A stretch of DNA of 64,000 bases from Streptomyces caeruleatus (GCF_001514235.1 NZ_KQ948930.1:218522-282521), one strand, 5' to 3'; shown: positions 32,960-42,581, counted from the stretch's first letter. Translations and numbers: made by a program. The notes: generated by a model from the sequence alone, not told the origin.

Positions 32960-34888
32960 ATGTTTGACACAGTGCTCGTCGCCAACCGGGGCGAGATCGC
33001 GGTACGGGTCATCCGTACGCTCCGCTCGCTGGGTGTCCGCTCGGTGGCCGTCTTCTCCGACGCGGACGCCGACGCGCGGCACGTCCGCGAGGCCGACACC
33101 GCCGTACGGCTCGGGCCGGCACCCGCCGCCGAGAGCTATCTGTCCGTGGAGCGGCTGCTGGAGGCCGCCGCCCGCACCGGCGCCCGGGCCGTCCACCCCG
33201 GCTACGGCTTCCTCGCGGAGAACGCCGGTTTCGCGCGCGCGTGCGCCGACGCCGGGCTCGTCTTCATCGGGCCGCCCGCCGACGCCATCTCCCTCATGGG
33301 CGACAAGATCCGCGCCAAGGAGACGGTGAAGGCGGCCGGGGTGCCGGTCGTGCCCGGCTCCAGCGGCAGCGGACTCACGGACGGCCAACTCGCCGACGCC
33401 GCCCGCGAGATCGGCATGCCCGTGCTGCTCAAGCCCTCCGCGGGCGGTGGCGGCAAGGGTATGCGGCTGGTGCGGGACGAGGCCGTGCTGGGCGACGAGA
33501 TCGCCGCCGCCCGCCGCGAGGCCCGCGCCTCCTTCGGCGACGACACGCTCCTCGTCGAGCGGTGGGTCGACCGGCCCCGGCACATCGAGATCCAGGTCCT
33601 GGCCGACGGCCACGGCAACGTCGTCCACCTCGGGGAGCGCGAGTGCTCCCTCCAGCGCCGGCACCAGAAGATCATCGAGGAGGCGCCGTCCGTCCTGCTG
33701 GACGAGGCCACGCGCGCGTCGATGGGCGAGGCGGCCGTGCAGGCGGCCCGCTCGTGCGGCTACCGGGGTGCGGGCACGGTGGAGTTCATCGTGCCGGGCG
33801 GCGACCCGTCGTCGTACTACTTCATGGAAATGAACACCCGCCTCCAGGTGGAGCACCCGGTCACCGAGCTGATCACCGGGCTGGACCTGGTGGAGTGGCA
33901 GCTGCGGGTGGCGGCGGGCGAGCAACTGCCGTACGAGCAGGACGACATCACGCTCACCGGGCACGCGGTCGAGGCCCGTATCTGTGCGGAAGACCCCGCG
34001 CGCGGGTTCCTCCCTTCCGGCGGCACGGTGCTGCGGCTGCGCGAGCCCCAGGGCGACGGCATCCGCACCGACTCCGGGCTCAGCGAGGGCACAGAGGTCG
34101 GCAGCCTGTACGACCCGATGCTGTCCAAGGTGATCGCGTACGGCCCCGACCGCGCGACCGCGCTCAGGAAGCTCCGGGCGGCCCTCGCGGAGACGGTCAC
34201 GCTGGGGGTGCAGACCAACGCCGGGTTCCTGCGGCGGCTGCTCGCGCATCCGGCGGTCGTCGCGGGCGAGTTGGACACAGGCCTGGTCGAGCGCGTGGTG
34301 GACGACCTGGTCGCCACGGACGTACCCGACGAGGTCTACGAGGCGGCGGCGGGCGTACGCGCGGAGGCGCTGCTGCCGAAGGGGGACGGCTGGACGGACC
34401 CCTTCTCGGTGCCGAGCGGCTGGCGTCTCGGCGGGACGGCCAGGCCGGTCGGGTTCCACCTGCGGGTGCAGGGCCCGGTGGAGTACGTCCCGCGCGGCTC
34501 CGCCGCCGTCACGGACGACCGCGTGGCCGTCACCCTGGACGGCGTCCGCCACACCTTCCACCGGGCGGGCGACTGGCTGGGCCGGGACGGCGACGCCTGG
34601 CACGTACGCGACCACGACCCGGTGGCCGCCTCACTGACCGGGGCCGCCCACGCGGGCGCCGACTCGCTCACCGCGCCCATGCCGGGGACGGTGACGGTGG
34701 TGAAGGTCGCCGTCGGGGACGAAGTGGCCGCCGGACAGAGCCTGTTGGTGGTGGAGGCGATGAAGATGGAGCACGTCATCTCCGCCCCGCACGCCGGCAC
34801 GGTCGCCGAACTAGACGTCACACCGGGCACCACGGTCGCCATGGACCAGGTGCTGGCCGTGATCGCCCCGCACGAGGAGGTGGAGTGA
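32960..34888 (+). CDS. acyl-CoA carboxylase biotin-carrying alpha subunit
   Basis: A 642-aa biotin carboxylase plus biotin carrier protein. ATP-grasp carboxylase: FDTVLVANRGEIAVRVIRTLR at the start, KPSAGGGGKGMRLV, ERECSLQRRHQKIIEEAPS, FMEMNTRLQVEHPVTE. The C-terminal biotinyl domain has VVEAMKMEHVI with the biotinylated Lys about 30 residues from the end. With the preceding beta subunit it should carboxylate 3-methylcrotonyl-CoA. The ATG at 32960 has GGGGGA 8 nt upstream; an in-frame GTG at 32942 overlaps the previous stop but has no site. Confidence 0.9.
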   Translation: MFDTVLVANRGEIAVRVIRTLRSLGVRSVAVFSDADADARHVREADTAVRLGPAPAAESYLSVERLLEAAARTGARAVHPGYGFLAENAGFARACADAGLVFIGPPADAISLMGDKIRAKETVKAAGVPVVPGSSGSGLTDGQLADAAREIGMPVLLKPSAGGGGKGMRLVRDEAVLGDEIAAARREARASFGDDTLLVERWVDRPRHIEIQVLADGHGNVVHLGERECSLQRRHQKIIEEAPSVLLDEATRASMGEAAVQAARSCGYRGAGTVEFIVPGGDPSSYYFMEMNTRLQVEHPVTELITGLDLVEWQLRVAAGEQLPYEQDDITLTGHAVEARICAEDPARGFLPSGGTVLRLREPQGDGIRTDSGLSEGTEVGSLYDPMLSKVIAYGPDRATALRKLRAALAETVTLGVQTNAGFLRRLLAHPAVVAGELDTGLVERVVDDLVATDVPDEVYEAAAGVRAEALLPKGDGWTDPFSVPSGWRLGGTARPVGFHLRVQGPVEYVPRGSAAVTDDRVAVTLDGVRHTFHRAGDWLGRDGDAWHVRDHDPVAASLTGAAHAGADSLTAPMPGTVTVVKVAVGDEVAAGQSLLVVEAMKMEHVISAPHAGTVAELDVTPGTTVAMDQVLAVIAPHEEVE

Positions 34889-34890
34889 CC

Positions 34891-35829
34891 ATGACCGGGC
34901 TCCCCATGGTCGTATCGGCCGCCAACCTGCCCGCCCGGGTCCGCATCCACGAGGTCGGCGCGCGCGACGGGCTGCAGAACGAGAAGACGACCGTGCCGAC
35001 GGAGGTCAAGGCGGAGTTCGTCCGCCGCCTCGCGGACGCGGGCCTGACGACGATCGAGGCCACCAGCTTCGTCCACCCGAAGTGGGTCCCCCAACTCGCC
35101 GACGCCGAGCAGCTGTTCCCGCTCATCGCGGACCTGAGGGGCGTACACCTCCCGGTCCTCGTGCCGAACGAGCGCGGGCTCGACCGGGCGCTGTCTCTGA
35201 GCGCCACGCGCGTCGCCGTCTTCGCCAGCGCCACGGAGTCCTTCGCGAAGGCCAACCTCAATCGCACGGTGGACGAGGCACTGGCCATGTTCGAGCCGGT
35301 GCTGGCCCGGGCGAAGGCGGAGGGCGTCCACGTCCGGGGTTATCTGTCGATGTGCTTCGGCGACCCGTGGGAGGGCGAGGTCCCCGTCCCGCAGGTGGTG
35401 CGGGTCTGCAAGGCCCTGCTCGACATGGGCTGCGACGAGCTGAGCCTCGGCGACACGATCGGGGTGGCCACCCCGGGGCACGTGACAGCTCTCCTGACGG
35501 CACTGGAGGAAGCCGGCATCCCAGCGGCAGCTGTCGGCGTGCACTTCCACGACACCTACGGCCAGGCGCTCGCCAACACCTACGCGGCCCTGGAACACGG
35601 CGTCACCACGATCGACGCCTCCGCGGGCGGCCTCGGCGGCTGCCCGTACGCCAAGTCCGCCACCGGCAACCTCGCCACCGAAGACCTCGTGTGGATGCTT
35701 CAGGGCCTCGGCATCGACACCGGGGTCGACCTCGGCCGTCTCGTCGCCACGAGCGCGTGGATGGCCGGACAACTGGGCCGGCCCAGCCCGTCCCGCACCG
35801 TACGAGCCCTCTCCCACAAGGAGCAGTGA
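34891..35829 (+). CDS. hydroxymethylglutaryl-CoA lyase
   Basis: A 312-aa TIM-barrel lyase that splits HMG-CoA to acetoacetate and acetyl-CoA, the last step of leucine breakdown. Signature elements: VRIHEVGARDGLQNEK (metal-binding Asp and catalytic Arg), EATSFVHPKWVPQLAD, VGVHFHDTYGQALANTYAALEHG (metal-binding HxH), and the catalytic loop GGLGGCPYAKSATGNLATED with its Cys. The ATG at 34891 is preceded by GGAG; an upstream GTG at 34885 would overlap the previous stop as GTGA. Tightly packed in the operon. Confidence 0.93.
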   Translation: MTGLPMVVSAANLPARVRIHEVGARDGLQNEKTTVPTEVKAEFVRRLADAGLTTIEATSFVHPKWVPQLADAEQLFPLIADLRGVHLPVLVPNERGLDRALSLSATRVAVFASATESFAKANLNRTVDEALAMFEPVLARAKAEGVHVRGYLSMCFGDPWEGEVPVPQVVRVCKALLDMGCDELSLGDTIGVATPGHVTALLTALEEAGIPAAAVGVHFHDTYGQALANTYAALEHGVTTIDASAGGLGGCPYAKSATGNLATEDLVWMLQGLGIDTGVDLGRLVATSAWMAGQLGRPSPSRTVRALSHKEQ

Positions 35830-35835
35830 ACAGCC

Positions 35836-36996
35836 ATGGACCACCGTCTGACCCCCGAACTGGAGGAACTCCGCCGTACGGTGGAGCAGTTCGCCCACGA
35901 CGTCGTGGCGCCGAAGATCGGCGACTTCTACGAGCGTCATGAGTTCCCGTACGAGATCGTGCGGGAGATGGGCCGCATGGGGCTGTTCGGCCTGCCGTTC
36001 CCGGAGGAGTACGGCGGCATGGGCGGCGACTATCTGGCGCTGGGCATCGCGCTGGAGGAGCTGGCCCGCGTGGACTCCTCGGTCGCCATCACGCTGGAGG
36101 CGGGTGTCTCGCTCGGCGCGATGCCGATCCATCTGTTCGGCACGGAGGAGCAGAAGAGGGAGTGGCTGCCGCGGCTGTGCTCCGGTGAGGTCCTCGGCGC
36201 CTTCGGGCTGACCGAGCCCGACGGCGGCTCGGACGCGGGCGCGACCCGCACGACGGCCCGGCTCGACCCGGAGACGGACGAATGGGTGATCAACGGCACC
36301 AAGTGCTTCATCACCAACTCCGGCACGGACATCACGGGCCTGGTGACGGTGACGGCCGTGACGGGCCGCAAGCCCGACGGCAAGCCGCTCATCTCGTCGA
36401 TCATCGTCCCCTCCGGCACCCCCGGCTTCACGGTCGCCGCCCCTTACTCCAAGGTCGGCTGGAACGCCTCCGACACCCGTGAGCTGTCCTTCGCGGACGT
36501 CCGGGTCCCGGCGGCCAACCTGCTCGGCGAGGAGGGCCGCGGCTACGCGCAGTTCCTGCGCATCCTCGACGAGGGCCGCATCGCCATCGCGGCCCTCGCG
36601 ACAGGGCTGGCGCAGGGCTGTGTGGACGAGTCGGTGAAGTACGCCAAGGAACGCCACGCCTTCGGCCGTCCCATCGGCGCCAACCAGGCCGTCCAGTTCA
36701 AGATCGCCGACATGGAGATGAAGGCCCACACGGCCCGCCTGGCCTGGCGCGACGCGGCCTCCCGGCTGGTCGCGGGAGAACCCTTCAAGAAGGAGGCGGC
36801 GCTCGCCAAGCTGTACTCCTCCACGATCGCCGTGGACAACGCCCGCGACGCCACCCAGGTGCACGGCGGCTACGGCTTCATGAACGAGTACCCGGTGGCC
36901 CGGATGTGGCGGGACTCCAAGATCCTGGAGATCGGCGAGGGCACGAGCGAGGTGCAGCGGATGCTGATCGCGCGGGAGTTGGGGCTGGTGGGCTGA
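35836..36996 (+). CDS. acdH: acyl-CoA dehydrogenase, probably isovaleryl-CoA type
   Basis: A 386-aa FAD acyl-CoA dehydrogenase. Motifs: GAFGLTEPDGGSDAGATRTTARLD, WVINGTKCFITNSG, ERHAFGRPIGANQAVQFKIADM and QVHGGYGFMNEYPVARMWRDSKILEIGEGTSEVQRMLIAREL (quoted as landmarks), the last holding the catalytic Glu region of the short/branched-chain group. In this operon it should oxidise isovaleryl-CoA to methylcrotonyl-CoA, feeding the carboxylase. It matches the gene known as acdH in S. coelicolor by position. It begins 6 nt after the lyase stop; a terminator follows. Confidence 0.9.
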   Translation: MDHRLTPELEELRRTVEQFAHDVVAPKIGDFYERHEFPYEIVREMGRMGLFGLPFPEEYGGMGGDYLALGIALEELARVDSSVAITLEAGVSLGAMPIHLFGTEEQKREWLPRLCSGEVLGAFGLTEPDGGSDAGATRTTARLDPETDEWVINGTKCFITNSGTDITGLVTVTAVTGRKPDGKPLISSIIVPSGTPGFTVAAPYSKVGWNASDTRELSFADVRVPAANLLGEEGRGYAQFLRILDEGRIAIAALATGLAQGCVDESVKYAKERHAFGRPIGANQAVQFKIADMEMKAHTARLAWRDAASRLVAGEPFKKEAALAKLYSSTIAVDNARDATQVHGGYGFMNEYPVARMWRDSKILEIGEGTSEVQRMLIARELGLVG

Positions 36997-37014
36997 GCCG
37001 GACGACCACTTGAG

Positions 37015-37055
37015 CAAGGCTCAACGACCCTCGATTACAAGGTCGTTGGGCCTTG
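37015..37055 (+). terminator. terminator of the leucine-catabolic operon
   Basis: A 15-bp stem with one G-U pair: CAAGGCTCAACGACC (37015-37029) and GGTCGTTGGGCCTTG (37041-37055), loop 11 nt, 18 nt after the stop. Confidence 0.8.
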
Positions 37056-37126
37056 TTGGCTTATGTGGCGGCCTCACAGCCTGCGCACATCTGCGATCAC
37101 AAGGGCCCCCACCCCTGGACATCAGC

Positions 37127-37145
37127 TCAGGTTAGGCTAACCTAC
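37127..37145 (+). promoter_or_regulatory. iron box upstream of desE
   Basis: TCAGGTTAGGCTAACCTAC matches the actinobacterial DmdR1/IdeR box TTAGGTTAGGCTAACCTAA at 17 of 19 positions, with a perfect 15-bp core. It sits 50 nt before the desE start; iron-loaded DmdR1 should repress here. Confidence 0.88.
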
Positions 37146-37194
37146 CTTCGAATTGTCCGGCGCGTGATCCGCCCTGTTCGAAAGCAGCGTAGCC

Positions 37195-38241
37195 ATGTCC
37201 AACGCCAGAGCCACCCACCTCACCCGCCGCGGCATCCTCGCCGCGGGCGGCGCACTCGGCCTCGGGGCCGTGCTCGCGGCCTGCGGAGACGACGACGCGA
37301 AAAGCGGTGGCTCCGGCGAGGAGACGACCGCCGCGAAGTCGGGCCCCTGGAGCTTCAAGGACGACCGCGGCACCACGGTGAAGCTCGACAAGGTGCCGAC
37401 GAAGATCGTCGCCTTCGTCGGTGTCGCGGCCGCCCTGTACGACTACGGCATCGAGGTCAAGGGCGTCTTCGGCCCGACCAAGACGCAGGACGGCAAGGCC
37501 GACGTCCAGGCCGGCGACATGGACGTCAGCAAGCTGACCGTCTTCGGCAACGTCTGGGACCAGTTCAACGTCGAGAAGTACGCCGCCTTCGCCCCCGAGG
37601 TCCTCCTCAGCACGACCTTCGACAGCGCCGGCACCCTCTGGTACGTCCCCGAGGCGTCCAAGGACAAGATCGCCAAGCTCGCCCCGAGCGTCGCCGTCTC
37701 CGTCTACGACCGCCAGCTGACCCAGCCGCTGGAGCGCATGTGGGCGCTGGCCGAGTCCCTCGGCGCGGACCTGAAGGCCGACAAGGTCGTGCGGGCCAAG
37801 AAGGACTTCGAGGCCGCGGCCGAGCGGCTGCGCAAGGCCGCGAAGGCCCGCCCCGAGATCAAGGTGATGGCCGGGTCGGCCAGCCAGGACATCTTCTACG
37901 TGTCCGGTACGAACCTCTCCATCGACCTGGAGTACTTCAAGGCCCTCGGCGTGAACTTCGTCGAGCCGCCGGAGAGCGCCAAGAAGGAGGGTGGCGGCTG
38001 GTTCGAGTCGCTGAGCTGGGAGAACGTCGACAAGTACCCGGCCGACATCATCATGATGGACGACCGGTCCTCGACGATCCAGCCCGCCGACATCACTGAG
38101 GCGACGTGGAAGAAGCTGCCCGCGGTGAAGGCGGGGCAGGTCATCGCCCGGTCGCCCGAGCCGATTCTGTCGTACGACAAGTGCACGCCGCTGCTGACCA
38201 GCCTTGCCGAGGCGATCGAAAAGGCCAAGAAGGTCTCCTGA
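37195..38241 (+). CDS. desE: ferrioxamine-binding lipoprotein DesE
   Basis: A 348-aa substrate-binding lipoprotein of an iron-siderophore ABC importer. The N-terminus combines a twin-arginine motif (LTRRGILAAGG) with a lipobox LAAC at Cys30, followed by an acidic DDD. The rest is a two-lobed periplasmic-binding fold (RGTTVKLDKVPTKIVAF, MAGSASQDIFYVSGTNLSIDLEYFKALG, ADIIMMDDRSS). It heads the desferrioxamine region behind its own iron box. In Streptomyces DesE binds ferrioxamines. The permease is not in this window. Confidence 0.9.
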   Translation: MSNARATHLTRRGILAAGGALGLGAVLAACGDDDAKSGGSGEETTAAKSGPWSFKDDRGTTVKLDKVPTKIVAFVGVAAALYDYGIEVKGVFGPTKTQDGKADVQAGDMDVSKLTVFGNVWDQFNVEKYAAFAPEVLLSTTFDSAGTLWYVPEASKDKIAKLAPSVAVSVYDRQLTQPLERMWALAESLGADLKADKVVRAKKDFEAAAERLRKAAKARPEIKVMAGSASQDIFYVSGTNLSIDLEYFKALGVNFVEPPESAKKEGGGWFESLSWENVDKYPADIIMMDDRSSTIQPADITEATWKKLPAVKAGQVIARSPEPILSYDKCTPLLTSLAEAIEKAKKVS

Positions 38242-38257
38242 GAAAGAGCCACTTGAG

Positions 38258-38344
38258 GCTGTGGGGCGACTGCGGGTCGGTTGTGGCTGGTCGCGCCCAC
38301 GCGGCGAAGCCGCATATCGATACCGCCCCGCGCCCCTGAAAAGC
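38258..38344. repeat. dispersed Streptomyces intergenic repeat, copy A (inverted, long form)
   Basis: Read on the minus strand, this gap holds TTTTCAGGGGCGCGGGG ... CGCGACCAGCC ... CCCGCAG, the same start, middle and end as the copies at 44428 and 50968, but with an inserted stretch containing GCGGCTTCGCCGC. It fills the space between desE and the next gene and may form a terminator-like hairpin. Confidence 0.6.
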
Positions 38345-38382
38345 AGGTTGGCATCCCTGACGTCGATTCAGGAGTTACCCCC

Positions 38383-39192
38383 ATGACCACCGCCGTAGCC
38401 GCCCCGTTCCGCTTCTTCTCCCTTCAGGTCGTACGGACTCGGCGGCTCGGGCCGTCCATGGTCCGGGTCACCTTCGGTGGGGACGATCTGGCGTACTTCT
38501 TCTCCGACGGGCGCGACCAGTCCCTGTCGTTGTTCCTGCCGCACCCCCACCAGACGGAGCCGCAGGTCCCCCTGGAACTCGGCGACGGGTGGTGGCAGGG
38601 GTGGCGGGAACTCCCGGACGACGTACGGGCCGTGATGCGGTCGTACACGCTGCGCGCCCTGCGCCGGAACCCCGACGAGATCGACATCGACTTCGTCCTG
38701 CACACCCCGGCAGGGCCCGCGTCCGAGTGGGCCTCCCGGGCCGGCGCAGGTGATCGGGTCCTGCTGCTCGGGCCGGCCGTCGCCGACAACCGGGCGATCC
38801 GGTTCCGGGCGCCCGAGGACACCGACCTGGTGGTGATCTGGGGCGACGAGACCGCCGTACCCGCCGTCTCCGCCATCCTCGAAGCCCTGCCGGCCGGCAC
38901 CCGCGCCCGGGTGTGGCTGGAGGTGAGCGACGCCGGGGACATCCAGGACCTGGTGACGGAGGCGGACGCCGAGATCACCTGGCTGGTGCGGGAGGACGGG
39001 CTCGATGCCGTCCGGGCCGACCAACTCCCGCCCGCCGACCACCCGTACGTCTGGATCGCGGGCGAGTCCGGCCGGGTGAAGGCGCTGCGCCGGCACTTCG
39101 TCGGCGAACGCGGGGTCGACCGGCGTCGGGTGACGTTCGTCGGCTACTGGCGGCACGGGATGACCGAAGAACAGCTGCGCGCCGCGGAGTAG
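38383..39192 (+). CDS. siderophore-interacting protein (ferric-siderophore reductase)
   Basis: A 269-aa FAD-binding siderophore-interacting protein (ViuB-like), expected to reduce or release iron from imported ferrioxamine. The FAD region is MRSYTLRALR (RxYTxR motif) near residue 87. The NAD(P)H-like half has VIWGDETAVPAVSAILEALP, and the C-terminal VTFVGYWRHGMTEEQLRAAE is typical of the family. GGAG lies 8 nt before the ATG at 38383; the open frame upstream is the dispersed repeat. It is transcribed in the desE direction. Confidence 0.9.
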   Translation: MTTAVAAPFRFFSLQVVRTRRLGPSMVRVTFGGDDLAYFFSDGRDQSLSLFLPHPHQTEPQVPLELGDGWWQGWRELPDDVRAVMRSYTLRALRRNPDEIDIDFVLHTPAGPASEWASRAGAGDRVLLLGPAVADNRAIRFRAPEDTDLVVIWGDETAVPAVSAILEALPAGTRARVWLEVSDAGDIQDLVTEADAEITWLVREDGLDAVRADQLPPADHPYVWIAGESGRVKALRRHFVGERGVDRRRVTFVGYWRHGMTEEQLRAAE

Positions 39193-39249
39193 TTACTCCT
39201 GAGACCGGAGTGATCACGGTCACGGTCGAGGCTGCCCTCATCCCGAGTT

Positions 39250-39272
39250 ACTTAGGTTAGGCTAACCTAAGT
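39250..39272. promoter_or_regulatory. iron box upstream of desA
   Basis: A 23-bp perfect palindrome centred at 39261 whose 19-bp core TTAGGTTAGGCTAACCTAA (39252-39270) equals the DmdR1 consensus. It controls desABCD and is the stronger of the two iron boxes in the window. Confidence 0.93.
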
Positions 39273-39332
39273 TGCACTCCGCCAGTCGCAACCCCCGCAC
39301 TTCACGGCCCGTCCCCACCGGAGGACCTCCCC

Positions 39333-40775
39333 ATGCGCTCGCACCTGCTCAATGACACGACCGCGGAGCAGTACCGCCGCTCCGTGACCGAAGGTATAGA
39401 GCGGGTGGCAGCCAAACTCGCCGCCACCGACCGTCCGTTCACCGGCGTCACGGTCGACGCCCTCTCCCCCGCCATCGACGCGATCGACCTCGACAAGCCG
39501 CTGCTGGACACCGCCGCGGTCCTCGACGAGCTGGAGGACGTCTACCTCCGGGACGCGATCTACTTCCACCACCCCCGCTATCTCGCCCACCTCAACTGCC
39601 CGGTCGTCATCCCGGCCGTGCTCGGCGAGGCGATCCTCTCCGCCGTCAACTCCTCCCTGGACACCTGGGACCAGTCGGCCGGCGGCACCCTGATCGAGCG
39701 CAAGCTCATCGACTGGACGACGGCCCGCATCGGGCTCGGCGAGAACGCCGACGGTGTCTTCACCTCCGGCGGTACCCAGTCCAACCTCCAGGCGCTGCTG
39801 CTGGCCCGTGAGGAGGCCAAGAGCGACTCGTTCGCCAAACTGCGCATCTTCGCCTCCGAGGTCAGCCACTTCAGCGTGAAGAAGTCCGCGAAACTGCTGG
39901 GCCTCGGCCAGGACGCCGTGGTCTCCATCCCCGTCGACCACGACAAGCGGATGCAGACCGTCGCGCTCGCCCATGAGCTGGAGCGCTGCCGGAAGGACGG
40001 CCTGATCCCCATGGCCGTCGTCGCCACCGCGGGCACCACCGACTTCGGCTCCATCGACCCGCTGCCCGAGATCGCCGAGCTGTGCGAGCAGTTCGGCACC
40101 TGGATGCACGTCGACGCCGCCTACGGCTGCGGGCTGCTCGCCTCCGTGAAGTACCGGGGCCGCATCGACGGCATCGAGCGCGCAGACTCGGTCACCGTCG
40201 ACTATCACAAGTCCTTCTTCCAGCCGGTGAGTTCCTCCGCCGTGCTGGTCCGCGACGCCTCGACCCTGCGCCACGCGACGTACCACGCCGAGTACCTCAA
40301 CCCCAAGCGCATGGTCACCGAGCGCATCCCCAACCAGGTCGACAAGTCCCTGCAGACCACCCGCCGCTTCGACGCCCTCAAGCTGTGGATGACCCTGCGT
40401 GTGATGGGCGCCGACGGCATCGGGCAGCTCTTCGACGAGGTCTGCGACCTGGCGGCGGAGGGCTGGCAACTGCTGGCCGCCGACCCGCGCTACGACGTCG
40501 TCGTCGAGCCGAGCCTGTCCACCCTGGTCTTCCGCTACATACCGGCGGCCGTCACCGACCCCGCCGAGATCGACCGCGCCAACCTCTACGCCCGCAAGGC
40601 CCTGTTCGCCTCCGGCGCCGCGGTGGTCGCGGGCACCAAGGTCCAGGGCCGCCACTACCTGAAGTTCACCCTGCTCAACCCCGAGACGACGACCGAAGAC
40701 ATCGCCGCCGTCCTCGACCTGATCGCCGGCCACGCCGAGCAGTACCTGGGAGAGTCCCTTGACCGCGCGTCCTGA
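39333..40775 (+). CDS. desA: lysine decarboxylase DesA
   Basis: A 480-aa PLP-dependent group II decarboxylase that makes cadaverine, the first step of desferrioxamine synthesis. The cofactor Lys is in VDYHKSFFQP (about residue 293). Other family landmarks: TSGGTQSNLQALLLAREE, VVATAGTTDFGSIDPLPEI, WMHVDAAYGCG. GGAGGACC precedes the ATG. It overlaps desB by 17 nt, first gene of the desABCD operon, directly behind the perfect iron box. Confidence 0.95.
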   Translation: MRSHLLNDTTAEQYRRSVTEGIERVAAKLAATDRPFTGVTVDALSPAIDAIDLDKPLLDTAAVLDELEDVYLRDAIYFHHPRYLAHLNCPVVIPAVLGEAILSAVNSSLDTWDQSAGGTLIERKLIDWTTARIGLGENADGVFTSGGTQSNLQALLLAREEAKSDSFAKLRIFASEVSHFSVKKSAKLLGLGQDAVVSIPVDHDKRMQTVALAHELERCRKDGLIPMAVVATAGTTDFGSIDPLPEIAELCEQFGTWMHVDAAYGCGLLASVKYRGRIDGIERADSVTVDYHKSFFQPVSSSAVLVRDASTLRHATYHAEYLNPKRMVTERIPNQVDKSLQTTRRFDALKLWMTLRVMGADGIGQLFDEVCDLAAEGWQLLAADPRYDVVVEPSLSTLVFRYIPAAVTDPAEIDRANLYARKALFASGAAVVAGTKVQGRHYLKFTLLNPETTTEDIAAVLDLIAGHAEQYLGESLDRAS

Positions 40776-42042
40776 CAACCCGACCACAACGTATGACTTC
40801 GTGGGCATCGGGCTCGGCCCCTTCAACCTCGGCCTGGCCTGCCTCACCGAGCCCATAGCCGAGCTCGACGGTGTCTTCCTGGAGTCGAAGCCCGACTTCG
40901 AGTGGCACGCGGGCATGTTCCTGGACGGCGCCCACCTCCAGACCCCGTTCATGTCGGACCTGGTCACGCTCGCCGACCCGACCTCGCCGTACTCCTTCCT
41001 CAACTACCTGAAGGAGAAGGGCCGGCTGTACTCGTTCTACATCCGCGAGAACTTCTACCCGCTGCGGGTCGAGTACGACGACTACTGCCGCTGGGCCGCC
41101 AGCAAACTGAGCAACGTCCGCTTCGGCACGACGGTCACCGAGGTGACGTACGACGAAGAGGCCGGGCTGTACGTCGTGCGGACGGCCGCCGGTGACACCT
41201 ACCGCGCCCGTCACCTCGTCCTCGGCACCGGCACCCCGCCCTACATACCCGAGGCCTGCCAGGGCCTGGGCGGCGACTTCCTCCACAACTCCCGCTATCT
41301 GCAGAACAAGGCGGAGCTCCAGAAGAAGGAGTCGATCACACTGGTCGGCTCGGGACAGTCGGCCGCGGAGATCTACTACGACCTGCTCAGCGAGATCGAC
41401 GTCCACGGCTACCGGCTGAACTGGGTGACCCGCTCCCCGCGCTTCTTCCCGCTGGAGTACACCAAGCTCACCCTGGAGATGACGTCCCCGGAGTACGTCG
41501 ACTACTTCCGCGAGCTGCCCGAGGCGACCCGCTACCGCCTCACCGCCGAGCAGAAGGGCCTGTTCAAGGGCATCGACGGCGACCTGATCAACGAGATCTT
41601 CGACCTGCTCTACCAGAAGAACCTCGGCGGTCCCGTGCCGACCCGCCTGCTCACCAACTCCGCGCTGAACGGCGCGCGCTACGAGAACGGCACGTACACC
41701 CTCTCCTTCCGGCAGGAGGAGCAGCAGAAGGACTTCGAGCTCGACTCGCAGGGCCTGGTCCTGGCCACCGGCTACAAGTACGCCGAGCCTGAGTTCCTCA
41801 AGCCCGTGCGCGACCGTCTGGTGTACGACTCCCAGGGCAACTACGACGTCGCCCGCAACTACGCCGTCGACGTCACCGGCCGCGGGATCTTCCTGCAGAA
41901 CGCCGGCGTCCACACGCACAGCATCACCAGCCCCGACCTGGGGATGGGCCCGTACCGGAACGCGTACATCATCCGCGAGCTGCTCGGCACCGAGTACTAC
42001 CCGGTGGAGAAGACGATCGCGTTCCAGGAGTTCTCGGTATGA
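40759..42042 (+). CDS. desB: cadaverine N-hydroxylase DesB
   Basis: A 427-aa FAD/NADPH N-hydroxylating monooxygenase (lysine/ornithine hydroxylase family) that forms N-hydroxycadaverine. FAD motif VGIGLGPFNLGLA near residue 15; NADPH motif LVGSGQSAAEIYYDL near residue 200; the C-terminal ATGYKYAEPEF motif. It starts with TTG at 40759 (GGGAGA upstream) inside the end of desA, so it is translationally coupled. The stop overlaps desC as ATGA. Confidence 0.95.
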   Translation: MTARPDNPTTTYDFVGIGLGPFNLGLACLTEPIAELDGVFLESKPDFEWHAGMFLDGAHLQTPFMSDLVTLADPTSPYSFLNYLKEKGRLYSFYIRENFYPLRVEYDDYCRWAASKLSNVRFGTTVTEVTYDEEAGLYVVRTAAGDTYRARHLVLGTGTPPYIPEACQGLGGDFLHNSRYLQNKAELQKKESITLVGSGQSAAEIYYDLLSEIDVHGYRLNWVTRSPRFFPLEYTKLTLEMTSPEYVDYFRELPEATRYRLTAEQKGLFKGIDGDLINEIFDLLYQKNLGGPVPTRLLTNSALNGARYENGTYTLSFRQEEQQKDFELDSQGLVLATGYKYAEPEFLKPVRDRLVYDSQGNYDVARNYAVDVTGRGIFLQNAGVHTHSITSPDLGMGPYRNAYIIRELLGTEYYPVEKTIAFQEFSV

Positions 42043-42581
42043 GCACCACAGACACCTTCACGTTCCGCACCCTCGACCCCCTGAAGGACGCCGAGCTCCT
42101 GCACGCCTGGGTCACCCACCCCAAGGCCGCCTTCTGGATGATGCAGGACGCCAGCCTGGTGGACGTCGAGCGCGCCTACATGGAGATCGCGGCCGACGAG
42201 CACCACCACGCGTTGCTCGGCCTCCAGGAGGGTGTGCCCGCCTTCCTGATGGAGAAGTACGACCCCGCCCACCGCGAACTGGTCGGCCTGTACGAGCCGC
42301 AGCCGGGCGACATCGGCATGCACTTCCTGACGCCGCCGACCGACAAGCCCGTCCGCGGCTTCACCCGGTCCGTCATCACGGCCGTGATGGCGCACCTCTT
42401 CGAGGACCCGGAGGTGCGGCGCGTCGTCGTCGAGCCGGACGTCTCCAACAAGGCCGTCCACGCCCTGAACGAAGCCGTCGGTTTCGTGCCCGAGCGCGAG
42501 ATCGAGAAGCCGGAGAAGCGCGCGCTGCTGAGCTTCTGCACGCGTGAGCAATTCATGGCCGCCATAGGAGTAGCCGTATGA
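42039..42581 (+). CDS. desC: acyltransferase DesC
   Basis: A 180-aa GNAT-like acyl-CoA acyltransferase of the siderophore-type (RhbD/IucB-like), which succinylates or acetylates N-hydroxycadaverine. LHAWVTHPKAAFWMM at the N-terminus, GIGM-like HFLTPPTDKPVRGFTRSVITAVMAHLF, and VVVEPDVSNKAVHALNEAVGF near the end form the CoA-binding core. It overlaps desB and desD by 4 nt each (ATGA), so all four genes are one coupled operon. Confidence 0.94.
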   Translation: MSTTDTFTFRTLDPLKDAELLHAWVTHPKAAFWMMQDASLVDVERAYMEIAADEHHHALLGLQEGVPAFLMEKYDPAHRELVGLYEPQPGDIGMHFLTPPTDKPVRGFTRSVITAVMAHLFEDPEVRRVVVEPDVSNKAVHALNEAVGFVPEREIEKPEKRALLSFCTREQFMAAIGVAV